DNA of 64,000 nucleotides. Origin: Symsagittifera roscoffensis. Lineage: Eukaryota > Xenacoelomorpha > Acoela > Convolutidae. The notes under the pieces were generated by a model. That model ran no database searches, was not told the origin of the DNA, and was given only the letters and a program-made list of their open reading frames with translations. Of the stretch, positions 23,701 to 35,700 are shown piece by piece. Where the stretch lies: contig NC_087063.1 of the NCBI RefSeq assembly GCF_963678635.1, positions 82,567,574 to 82,631,573 on the forward strand, in the 5' to 3' direction. The position numbers were made by a program, and so were the translations under genes. Position 1 is the stretch's first letter, and each line of letters opens with the position of its first letter.

Positions 23701-26700
23701 AACTTTTTTTCTCAAATGAAAAGGCTAACTTGGTTAACTATTGTTTGACTTGTTTACCTAGTTCCAATATCTTAAATTAACTACTGTTTAACTTTTTATT
23801 GCCTAGTTTCAATATCTTAAAGACCTTGCACCCAGTGTTGGTCGCATGCAGACAAGACAACCGTTTTCGATTGTAAAAAAAATTGCTGTAAGTATTGCTG
23901 ATAATGTCTCCGGGAATGTTTTGATTCCATTTAATGGCATTGCAAGATACTTTATTTTTCATCAGTATGTATTTTAACATCACTTGAAAACATATTATAA
24001 CAGAGAAGCTAATCGGAGCTTTGCACCACCCACTTGTGATACGATCGCAAATAAATCTAGTAAAAAATAAAAATAGTAAAAAAAAACTGGGAACTGCGGA
24101 AAAAGTTTAAGTGTGTCAAAATGAATACAGCCAGTTGTTTTTTTTTAAAAAGAAAACACGCCAAGACAAAAAAACACAAAATTAGCATCGCAAGAATATT
24201 TGCTGAGCGGCAAAACAGTACGTTAGCAGAAACCGTTTGTTTCAGCCAAAAAAAAATCAAAAAAACATAAACAATAAAAAACTGTTCGAGTCCCCTCCAC
24301 CTTAGAACTACCAAACCCGCAAACGAAAAAAAACTTTTTGTACTGAAACGACGCAAAATAAGTTCATCAAGCGGATAAAACATAAGCCAAAATCAGTTCA
24401 GCAGAATAAAGTTTTTAAAAGAAAAAAAGGCAAAGCACGAAGCCAAGATAATTAAAATTACAAACAGCAGAAATAAATCAAAACACTAAAAACATCTACA
24501 TAAAAATTGGGAGCAGTAAAAAACAATTCTACGACATGGCAACTAGGCCGCCAAAACGTAAGCCGACAAATAATAGGCCGAAAATATTTTATGAAACGGA
24601 ATATTTCCGTTTGAAAAAAAAACATCACATCATGTCAGATTCGAACCCAGCAACTTTGCCGTCCCAGGCGTATTCGTAACCTCGAGACCAAGTAGGCTGG
24701 AGTTATCATTTTGACAAATGAACTCAAACTCGAGTTCGTTTACTGTTTCGGTGAATGAATTAGTAAATGATTTCAAATTTAGGTTCAAAAACAAAAAAAA
24801 AGAACATAAACTTGCTAGTTTTAATGTTGACCTTTATGCGAAAAAAGTTAGTCACGGGAAAGAAAGTCCAATACCAGGTTGCAACACACTTGCTATCGCA
24901 AATGTAATTATGATAATTTTGATTATTATTGTTTCGTTATTGATAAATATTATGATTATTATCATGAATATTACTATTATGATTATTATGATTAATATGA
25001 TTATGATTATTAAAGTTATTATGAATTTTATAACTACTTTGATTTTATTATGATTATGATTATGTTTATTATTATTATTTCAAATATTAATATTAACATT
25101 AATTTTTTATGATGATTCTGATTATTATTAATATCATGATTATGACCAATATTATCATGAGTATCCTTGCGATAAGTAAGGGTATTGAAAATGGGTACTG
25201 AATGTTTTACTCTGAACAACTTTTTTAAATTAACAGAATGGCCAAAATGCTATTTCGTTTAAAAACTATTTCGTCGTATTTTGAGCGAATTAATGACTGT
25301 TTTTGCCTGCATATGTGCGTCGGCCGCAGTGTGGAAGTTGAAAATTGAAATTTTCATTGGTACCAAAAACTGAGGTCGGTCAGATTGATTTCTTTTGGCT
25401 TATTTTTCTTAAGATGTAATTCTATTTATTTTTGTTGGTATGAACTCTAACAATGTTGGTAGAGCTACTGAACTCTAACAATTTGTTTTAAAATCTAAAT
25501 CAACATCTTAATAAAATTAGAACAATTAAACTTGAAAAATGGACAAAATTTTTTTAAATTTTTTTATTTTAGTTTGGTTTTTCAGTTGGTTCAAAATTTA
25601 AGTCGGAATTTTTGTTAACTTTGATTATGCAAGCGGTTGTAGTCATTACGGTTGCACTAAGCAAGCTATAAAAAATTGGAAAGCAGATTTTTTAGGGTTA
25701 ACAAATTTCTTAACAAAATCACTGAACAGATTTCTCGGTTAATTTCAATGTTAAATCAAGTTTGAGGTCCAAAATGTTCTATGTTGATTTTGTTTTCGGC
25801 TCAAAGATCGCCGATCCAAGTTTTTTCGGCTTAGAAGGTGTCCAATAACTTTTCTGAACGGTAACTTAACAATTTCGATTGTATTTGTCGGAATGTGTTC
25901 GTCCATTTGATCATATTTAGGACAACTCTATGCAATTTTTTAGATATAGTTTTTTACTTAACATTTTCAGAACAAACTGGCATCCGCCGCATTTTCTACT
26001 TTTGACTTGCATTTCAAGTTGAGCGAAGCTCTGTTTCTCCCATGGATGATTATGATTTATGATTATGGTTATCATACTTATTATTATTGTTATGGCACAG
26101 CGATTCGCATCACTTGCGACACAACAGAAACAAAGTATAACAAATAAGCAGACAGAAATTGAGACGAATATGCTAAATCGAAAAAATAGTTGAGAAAGTC
26201 GACAAAAGCTGCATCTACCAAATTTTATAAATCCTTATCTTGAATTAAGTTCAATTTTTTTATACATGACAAATAAGAACTATAATCTCAAAAGACTCAC
26301 GCACATAGGACACGTTTTGCTCGTCCAACAATGCAATATGAAGCTTCTACGCTGGTTAAGTTTGAAACGAAAAAATACAAGGAAAACGAAAAAAAACGAA
26401 TTTAGATTGAACCGGATTTGGTGATTTTCAAACATTAAAAAAATTGAATAAAACGGGTGTTTGAAATGGAAATATGCTCAGACTATGTCTGTTGAGTGGC
26501 GAAAAAGCAGATTTGAGAAAATTATTCAGTGATTTTGTTGGACAAGTTGTGTACAAAAATCTGCCTATGTTCCAAATCGCGAGCACAATCATTAAATGCG
26601 TAAGAATTCAGTGCACATAAATGAACGCCAAAATCAGATAACTCAATTACCCTACCAATGGGGCTTGAGAAATCGCATTCAAGTTTTTAGAAGAAAGCTG

Positions 26701-29700
26701 ACATTGACGACGATAGTCAGAAAAGGCAGATCCGACCAGATTGGAACCACAAGCTTTAGAATTTTAAATGAAGCTAGATGAAACATCTGCAAAGTCTTGT
26801 GAACAAAGTTAATTGTTTACGAGAAAAAACTCTAGTGCCCAGTTGCAATACCCTTGCTTATCGCAAGGATAATTATTATTGCTATTATTATAAATGTTCT
26901 TCAAGATAATTTTATGAACCAACCGTCTACAATGAGTCTGACGACGAATCTTGCCTCGCCTCCTTTGTTAGTGGCCACACACTCGTATGGCCCCCCGTCT
27001 GCAGCCTGGACTGCGGGGAACACAAGTGAGTGGGTGCCATCCTCCCTCACCACTATGGACCTGTCGGGGTCATTCGCAGGCACTTCTTCTCCATTGTGGA
27101 ACCAACTAGATTAGAAAAAAAAAGTTGGTTTTGCATCGCAAAAAAAAATTAGCATGTGCAGTTGGTTTAAATTGCACAAAAGATTCATTAACATAAACAG
27201 CGCTTAGAGTTTAATCTGAAGAGTGCTTCTTTGATGCTCATTCAAGCAGCACAATTTGAAACAGCTTGATTCCGACTAAATTATGTTATCCTAACATCTA
27301 CTCATCGGTTTGAAAATCTTCTCGTTGATTACTTGCTGAATTTAAGCTTACTTGATTTCAGAAGACTGAAAGCACTTCAAATATGCGTCTATTCGAAAAG
27401 TTGACGTTAAAATTTTAAACAAAACTTTCTAAAAGGAAACATCTTCGTTTGTATCAAGCCAAATTTTTACCTGAAGCTAACTGAATTTTTCGACAACAAT
27501 TTAACATTTTTTGGAACAGACTTAAGCGTTCTGCTCTTTTCCTTCAGGGCAATCTTGAGATATGGAGCGAGTTTGTCATTTATTTTGCGAAAGCAGATGT
27601 CAATGGGACCCTCCGACCGTGACCCAAGTGGGATTCGAACCCAAGACCCTCGTGTTAAGAGAGATCCGCGCGCCTTACCCACTCGGCCACGGCCGCTATT
27701 GTCCTGCTCTTACCGTAGAGTGGGCATGGGTCTTCCTGTGACCTTGCAGTCGAATCTGGCTGTCTTTCCTTCCTTCACGAACAAGTCCTGTGGCTTGGTA
27801 ATAAAAATAGGGGCCAAGTGTTTCTCATACACTCCCGCCTTCACCGGTGGGTCCAGCTTCTTATTCCTATCTTCCAGCCTGACAAAAAAATTAACAAATA
27901 TCAAAATACATATTTGTTTGAAAATAAAGCATAGATCAGGAGCATCAAGCGAGCACCAGGATACGATTTTTTCTGTTTGTGACTCCAAAATTTTGAAGAA
28001 CGAAAGACACTGTTCTGCACAACTGTTTTTTTTTTCAAAAGTAGAAAATTTATTCAAAAAGTTTGAATATTATGCTTTTCGATCTTCAATTTTTGAAACT
28101 ATTAAAACGCAATTTTGAAAGATAATATTTTCTTACATCTTGAATGCCTGCATCTTCGCTGGATCGACTTCATCAACCTGTCCAGATTTGTCCACATAGA
28201 ACTGCGTGGTGGTCGCGGTTCGACCTCTAGCGTTCCAGGCTAGCACTGTGTAGTAGCCGGCATCCTCCGGATACACTCTGGACAGGGTCAGGGCGGCCTT
28301 GGTGGTTCCGGTGCTGGGGTCCCGGAGACTCCTGGAGAGTGCCACTCTTTGGGAGGGGTAGAGAGGTCTCCCGTTGTGGAACCAGTTGAACTGAAAAAGT
28401 TAGAGATTATATTTTGGGCCTATCTAAAAGTCGTTTATTGGTATTTTTATGCATTGTTTTCTGGCGCAAAATTGGCTTAATGAATAAATTGATTAAGTTT
28501 AACTGGAGCAGCAAAAAGTATGCAAGCTTCGTTTCTTTTTAATTTAAAAATTTGAGAACTTCTGATGATGATGATGATGACTTCTACTATGAATCTCCTG
28601 TCCAATAAAACTTATGAAAAAGTGAAAAGGGTTATCTCTTACCCTAGGGGCAGGGTATCCGTAAGCCAGACAATCGAACCGTACAGTGGATCCCTCAATC
28701 AGCTTCTGGCTTTGAGGCTTCTGGGCAAACTGCGGTGCAATCATCTCCTCTTCTGGGACTTCATTGTCGTCCAAGTGTTGTCGCCTGGTTGCGGAGCTCC
28801 GCCGGCATTCACAGCGCGCAACTTGTCATCTCGGAACTCGATCTCATTCATTAGTCGTTCCTCGAACGCCTTCGGATTGAACTGAAAACAGTCCAAAAGT
28901 TATTCTACAGCAAGTAAAATTAATTAAGCAAATCACATTAGCATTAGTTGAACAATCCAAATCATGCACAAACCAACCTCAGATTTCTAATCTAAGCAAA
29001 ATGACTTGGAAAACGAAAATAATAATGAATTAATGATGTTTGCTCAAGTCAATAATCATTTCAAATCCATGCCATTGCAGTGAGCTTTGAAGTCAATTGG
29101 TTTTCTTCAATCAAACCCTTGCTGATGTTTTTTGTTTAATTGTCGTGCAAAATTAATTGTCCGAAGATGAAATATCCCATTAAGTTCGACTGTTTTCTGG
29201 TCGCATCGTCTCCAGTATTTGCCTTTTTTTCGAAACAATTCTTTTTTGTCATAATATTGTCAATGTTTGATGTTTAATTTCAATGGTTTAGCGTCAGCTT
29301 TTGACATGCCAAACGAGATATTTCTTCCGTTAATTTGATTCGTTAATTGGTTTCATTCACGCTTGATTACGTCATAGCCTGGCGGCTTCGGAGCTCCATT
29401 GGGCATTTCGTTCTTGTGAGACCAGGTGTCGAAAGTGATGATGAATCTATCTCTCGGTTTGTGGGTTCCCAGGGTACCCGACATCTCGTGGTCTGGCACA
29501 GCGGAGGAGGGGGACAAAAGACTCGGCTGGGGAGGATGATCTCCTAGATGATGACCACCCCCTCTGGGTTGAGGCGGATGATCTCCTAGATGATGACCAC
29601 CCCCTCCTCCGCCTGGTCCCCCCATCCTCATGTTGACATTTTTGGCCAAGTTTTGTTCATACTTGGGTATGTACACATCCTTATCGCAATCATCATTACA

Positions 29701-32700
29701 TTAGACCGAATATAATTTTAAATAAGAAATCGAGTTGACATACGTGTAGAAAACAATCCTAAAAAGAAACTTGTTGTCTGTTCACCCAGTAACAGACCAT
29801 TTTTACGCGCAAGACCGCCAACAGATTTTTGCCTGCATACAATCAACGGGGGGGGGGGATTCTCATTATTGATGATGGAGGGACCGAATGATGGAACACT
29901 TTAAACCAATCAGACTCCTTAGACGTTCATATTGGCAACATGATTTTTTGCATATAACCGAAATCTTTATAAACAGAAAATGAATTATAGCTGCACCGCA
30001 AAAATTTGCTGTAAAATTTGTTCAGATAAATAAAAAAAATTGGTTTTATGTTATTTCCTAATACCCTACTTCGATTTCGCAATATTCGAAAATTCATCTA
30101 TCTGCTTATTTTCTAATCGGTCAATAGTATTTTTTGAGATTTTTGAATACTCAGTTCTGATTGGCCTAAGAGAAATGCAAATAAATTTCCAACATTCGGT
30201 CCCCTCATCATTGAGGGACGCCACCCAATCAATGTAATTCAAAATGATTATAATGTCTAGAGTCTCTAATACTTCAATGACGATAATTCTACATGACGCT
30301 AACTTGTTCTGCGCCCTCTGCTGGGGTAAAAGAGAATTCAAAATACATATTCCAAGTTCTAAGAATTGAACTGTTAGGGGACACCCGGGTTCGAACCGAG
30401 GACCTCTCGATCTGCAGTCGAATGCTCTACCACTGAGCTATATCCCCTTCGTAAGTTGACTTTAAGTGTCGTCGAAAATAATCAAGATATCAATTTTTAA
30501 AACGCCGAATGCGTATTTTTTACAATCTCCTTGAACCTTCTTTTGGTCTCCTTTGATGCTCTGCTTGAACACAGCCGGACTTCTGGCCCTGACTTTACTG
30601 GACAACTCCCCGACAAACTGTCGCTTCTGGTCTTCCGACACAAACTTCTTGAATGACTCATCGTCCAACAGCGGCGCATCGGTGGAGGCTTGACCTTGAA
30701 AGAGATGGCAAAAAGTTAATCTGAACCATTCTTAGCTCAAACACACATTAGACACTTTTTGACTACCCCCCCCCCCCCACCGTTCATTTTCAGTGCATTT
30801 CCTTGAAAAATGAAGTTCTTAATAAAGGGGCTCTTTTTCCTCGGAAAGACCTCATATTATGGTATACTGAGCGTATGAAAACGTTAGGTATGTGTTTGAA
30901 GTAGTCTAATTATTCCGAATGCCAATTTTGAAAACAGTTGGAATTGCGAATAAAAGTTTCACTAATAAAAATTGCAGGTGCGGGGAAAAGAAAAAGAGTC
31001 AGGGACTCTTATTTGGAGCACTCACAGATAACTGTGACTCACAATTGAGATCTCTTTAACTATATCACACCTTTTGAAAAAGGGGGATATTCGTGGCTAG
31101 GTATAAAATTCTGATATGCTTAACCGTTGATTTATCTCTTTATAGGGGGGATATTCGTTAATCGGTACCCGAGAGGGGATATAATTAAATAAATCCCGAA
31201 ATTGTTAAGTTGTAACGTGTGCTTTGATTGAGTGGATGGATGGATGATGCGCGACTGACTGACCTTTGACATTGACGGCCACGCAGGTGTACACGCCACT
31301 GTCCTCGTCCGGGAGGATGAAGGAGATGGAGAGGGAACAGTGGCCGGAGTGCATCTCGTTCTGCACCTGGTACCTATCATGCACAACACACACATTTCAG
31401 CTACAGGTTTGATTTAGTTTGTTTTGTTGTTGTTGTTTCATTTTAGAAAAATAGTCATCATAGGAATAGGTAGTTTGAGTAGTCATAATATGTAGTCATC
31501 ACATGTGTGTAGGCTTGAAGAGTTTTTTGTTGTTCTTTCATTTTGGATAAATTGAGTTATGACCGAGTTGGTTAACTCATAGAGTAATTTCGGATAGGGT
31601 ACACCGTCTGCTCGTCACGCTATCTTATTTTCGGCCGGATAGATTCGTGCAACTTCTTAGTCTAATACCGATCCTAATCTTACTCTTATACTATCTAGTC
31701 TCAGGTTGTTTAACTAGTCTCTGCTAGGCTCAATAGATCTAGGGTATACTGGTTTATTGCGGCTGCTGAAGTGCTCGGGAGAGTCCAACTAATTTCTAAG
31801 TTAAATTCAAATCTCTCTGGTGCTGAAATTACAAGTAACTTCAGCACTTACAAATAAGTGGGTTGTTAGTTAGATGGATCATGATTGGTTAATATTAAAT
31901 ACTTTACATTGGTAAAATATCTAAATTATCCAATCATAAAATGTAGTCTAGATCAGGTTCCACCCATCCGGGTTTTACAGAGTTTTTTTTTTAGAATAGT
32001 TCTTCTGCAATTCGAAGGATGGATGATGGACGTTGGTGTTTGGCGAACATCTTATTTCTTCCGTTTCCTCTTTGTTAAAGGAGTTCCAGGAAGCTGGAGT
32101 TAGAGACATAAGACGTTGTGTCTTCTAGTGACAACGACTAAGTCTTTGCAACAAACTCAAATCTGATTTCAGAATGGTTTGCTATGTCAGGTTTTTCTGT
32201 TCTGCGTGGAGAACTTCTTTTGTGTCTGATCTAATTTGGGAATGGCGTGGAGATTGTGCGTGGAGGGGATGCCTGGTTACTCGGATCTGTACGTATACTT
32301 GAACATCGAGGTGGTCATTGGTCTAGTTCAATGAAGTCCTTTTCTGCGAAGTCAAGTCGTACTCTAAATCCTTTGAGTTGTGATTGTGAGTGGCATATCG
32401 ATTGTGGTTGGCCATTCTCTCTCGAGTGTAGTGGGGTCGTTTTGTCTTTAGATGTTCGTCCTTGGTGTTGTATTCTGATCTATGTATTGCATAATGTAAT
32501 TTACATTTTATAAAACATTTATTAGTTTAATATTTTTTAATTATGATTTTAGTTAGTTGTTTTCACAAAAGCTTTTTGTTTTAGTTCGGTTATTTTGAAG
32601 AGTTACTCACACTTGAGTAGCTCTTATTAAAAATAGAGGTGTGGTCACAAAGCGTGGATGTAGCGCGGTGGGTTAGGCCGGCTATAGAGCATGCTCAGGA

Positions 32701-35700
32701 CGTCCTTCCTGGTGGGTTAGGCCAGGAGTGGGAGTATGATTTCATGCGGTTTTTGTGAGGGGTCCTGTTATGTGACAACGTTTTATGTTGGGTTTGTTGT
32801 GGTTTTTCTTATGTCTTGTTGGTTATGTCCTTTTTCCAAAAATCAAATTGTTTGTGGTATGGGTTTGTCTTTCGACTTTTTTGTGTTTTATTATTTCTTT
32901 CTTAGACTTTATAATAGTCTTCAAAAGAATAAATTATCCAGTTTTAAACTGGGTTAATCCGGTTTGGGTACCGTTGGTTTCCTTTTCTTAGTCATGCTGT
33001 TATTCTATGATTTGTGGTATTTAGTAAGCTGCGTTGGTTAGTTTTGTTTAGTATATGATTCCTTTCCAACCGGGTTAAAGGAAAGTTTGAAACATGTTAT
33101 TATATGTTAGAGTTGTTGAGTGTGAAAACTTGAAACTGAAATTCATTATTTTAAACAATTCTTCGTGGGCGAGCTGTGCGAGTGTGGATAGAATTTCTGT
33201 GCGAATAAATGAGAATATCAAAAGGTTAGTACTGCAATTGCATTTTATTAATTTACTGCATAGAGTTTGGAAATTTACTGCTAGTTATGGGGGAATTTTA
33301 AGTTACAAATTTTCATCATAATTAGATTTACTGCTTGTGGGGAAAATTTTAGAAATGAATTTACTGCATTGGTATTAAATTTATAAATTTATAAGTGTAA
33401 GAGATTAATAGAATTGTTGAAATCTGTTTGATGAAATTTGCGATCTTTATTTGTTTTTTGTGGTTTTTGTAGGTGATCGTCGGATGAAGGCTAAAAATCT
33501 AAAGAAAACATGGATAAAGTATGGTGAGTTTTTTAATATTTAATTAGTTAGTAATATTCATTTAATTCATACTTACCTGTTAGTCGTCGGGGAAAAAACC
33601 GTGGGGGAAGATGTCGTGAATTAGTTCTGAAGTTGTTAGTAGTTTAGCTAAGATGCGGATGATATTTTTAGTCTGAACCAGATGAGTTATGACCGAGTTG
33701 GTTAACTCATAGAGTAATTTCGGATAGGGTACACCGTCTGCTCGTCACGCTATCTTATTTTCGGCCGGATAGATTCGTGCAACTTCTTAGTCTAATACCG
33801 ATCCTAATCTTACTCTTATACTATCTAGTCTCAGGTTGTTTAACTAGTCTCTGCTAGGCTCAATAGATCTAGGGTATACTGGTTTATTGCGGCTGCTGAA
33901 GTGCTCGGGAGAGTCCAACTAATTTCTAAGTTAAATTCAAATCTCTCTGGTGCTGAAATTACAAGTAACTTCAGCACTTACAAATAAGTGGGTTGTTAGT
34001 TAGATGGATCATGATTGGTTAATATTAAATACTTTACATTGGTAAAATATCTAAATTATCCAATCATAAAATGTAGTCTAGATCAGGTTCCAAAATATTC
34101 ATCTGAATGTGTATTAATCAGGGAGCGGAAAAAAGTAAATATTTAAAAAAAAATTTTCGCTCTTGATTAAGTAAAAAGAAGTATGCTAAAACATATAATT
34201 TTACTTTTTTTCGCTCCCTGGTATTAAATTATTAGTCAGGGTAGCTTAGAAGCATATCAGCTAATCTCGTTACATATCTTTTCAAAGTTCAGTGCAGTTA
34301 TTCTCATTGAAAAGACTTTTCTTTTCCCTCCTCAATGATTTGAGCCCATGACCACCCAACGGGTCCTCCATTTGGTACAACTTTACGACGTCCAATTTTG
34401 GCCGAACAATCAAAAACGGCCCAAAATTGTCTTTTTTGTTTAAAACGTCATGTGTTTTTCATTGCTCGGCAAAAATAAGATTTTTACAGTTTGCGGCCGC
34501 TAGTTTGCTAACTCGTTAATTAGCGTTGTCAGAACCCCTGTTGAAACTTGCGTATCTTAGTCTCATTCTTGAACTGTTTCACAAGCTAAAGTTGAAGATA
34601 ACATAACGGTTGACTGTTTTTTAGAGTTTTTATGGCCTGTATCTCACCTGTATCCAGACTGGATGGGTTGTCCATTCTTGAGCCACTGGATGTCTGGGAA
34701 AGGGTATCCGGACACCACGCACAAGAACATGGCATGTCCCCCCTCCACTAGTCGCTGGGGGGTTAGTTTTCTCACGAACTCAGGTGCCGTCGCATCCGGA
34801 GAGGCTCCTTCGTGTGACCTTGGCTCAGTTTCAATCACGACAGCTGAAAAAATAAAGTCAAGTTATAACAAAGATAGACGGTTACTGTGCAAGTAACACA
34901 AAATTTTAAAACCAGTCTTAAAAAAAGCAACAAAAAATATTTTTTCAAATTAGTGTCGTTTTTTTCTGCGTGGTGTGATAAAAAGTTTGGAACGTAAAAA
35001 ACGAGAGCATAGGCATATTCGACAAACATAGTACAATAAGCAAATTGAACAAACTTTGTAGAAAAATGAAATGCAAAACAAAAAAAATCATTTTTTCAAC
35101 TCTTGCTGAATTTATGAAGTTTTTGCTTCCAAAAATGTCGTTAAAAAACTCCGAAAGTTGATATTACTTGAGTAAATTTAAAATTAGGTTAGAAGAACCT
35201 ATTATAAACGGCTCAAATTAAACATAAATAAGCCTGCTCGCTCGCTTTATTCGCTCAAAATTAGACTAAACATTTCAACGGGTTTTTCTCTTTTGTTTGA
35301 CATATCACTCGAACCATATTTATTTGTGATGATTATTTGTGGTATTTTTTTTATAGAAAACAAAAAAAGAAAAAACTAAACCAAATCCGAATACATAGTT
35401 CTTCCCCATTTTTTAAATGGTCGGAGCAATAATAAATTTTTTTTCAAGAAGGAACAATTTGATTGCTATTTACAAATATTAACCAAAAAACAGCTGGGAA
35501 GAACAGCAAAAAAAGCCAGTTAGCTGCCTATCGAGTGGTCTTTTTAATTTTTGAATTAATTATGATATAAGAAAGCGAAAAAGATAGTTATTTCAGGGAA
35601 AAAATAGTTTTTTGACCTCAAACTAATTCAGTCACACTATAATAATATTTAAAAAAAAACAGAAACATAGTCGTTAGATAGTTGGAAAAATGTAATATAA

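Larger units (their letters stand above)
23305..26923. other. 3.6-kb intron between x26 and x27
   Basis: Holds the foldback element (23416-23791), the AT-rich MITE, and at about 24620-24700 a tRNA-like fragment with the B-box GGGTTCGAATC on the - strand. No coding exon was seen. Confidence 0.6.
31553..34092 (-). mobile_element. Non-autonomous LTR retrotransposon (complete)
   Basis: Two identical 410-bp direct repeats (31553-31962 and 33683-34092) flank 1,720 bp. On the - strand each LTR begins TGGAACCTGATC and ends ATAACTCA, giving the TG...CA rule. Both sides carry AAAT (31549-31552 and 34093-34096), a 4-bp target duplication. On the - strand a primer-site-like TGGTTCAGAC starts two bases inside the 5' LTR, and a purine tract (CGGATGGG) abuts the 3' LTR, which sets the orientation. 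No gag, protease, reverse transcriptase or integrase frame is present. It must depend on an autonomous partner. Confidence 0.93.
31374..34647. other. 3.3-kb intron between x19 and x20
   Basis: Mostly filled by the LTR element (31553-34092). To its right, about 34336-34500 resembles a degenerate hAT-like MITE (CCACCCAACGGGTCCTCCAT and a TTTTGGCCGAACAA block). No coding exon was seen. Confidence 0.7.

Noticed and set aside
24900-25100. A gene coding the Ile/Met/Asn-rich 111-codon ORF
   Set aside because: It is translated ATT/ATG microsatellite inside a MITE.
27600-27696. A functional tRNA-Leu gene
   Set aside because: Mismatches in the anticodon and T stems and a shared non-tRNA body with a second copy indicate a SINE head.
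27555-28118. 187-codon ORF on the + strand
   Set aside because: Runs across a SINE-like repeat and antisense of exon x25. No domain or coherent composition.
30520-30540. Alternative donor for exon x21 at GATT|GTAAAA
   Set aside because: Joining it to x22 would create a TGA at the junction; AAG|GTTCAA keeps the frame.
31553-34092. LTR element read in the + orientation
   Set aside because: On the + strand there is no primer-like TGG after the left LTR and no purine tract before the right LTR; both appear on the - strand. The ORFs of 73-88 codons inside show no retroviral motif.
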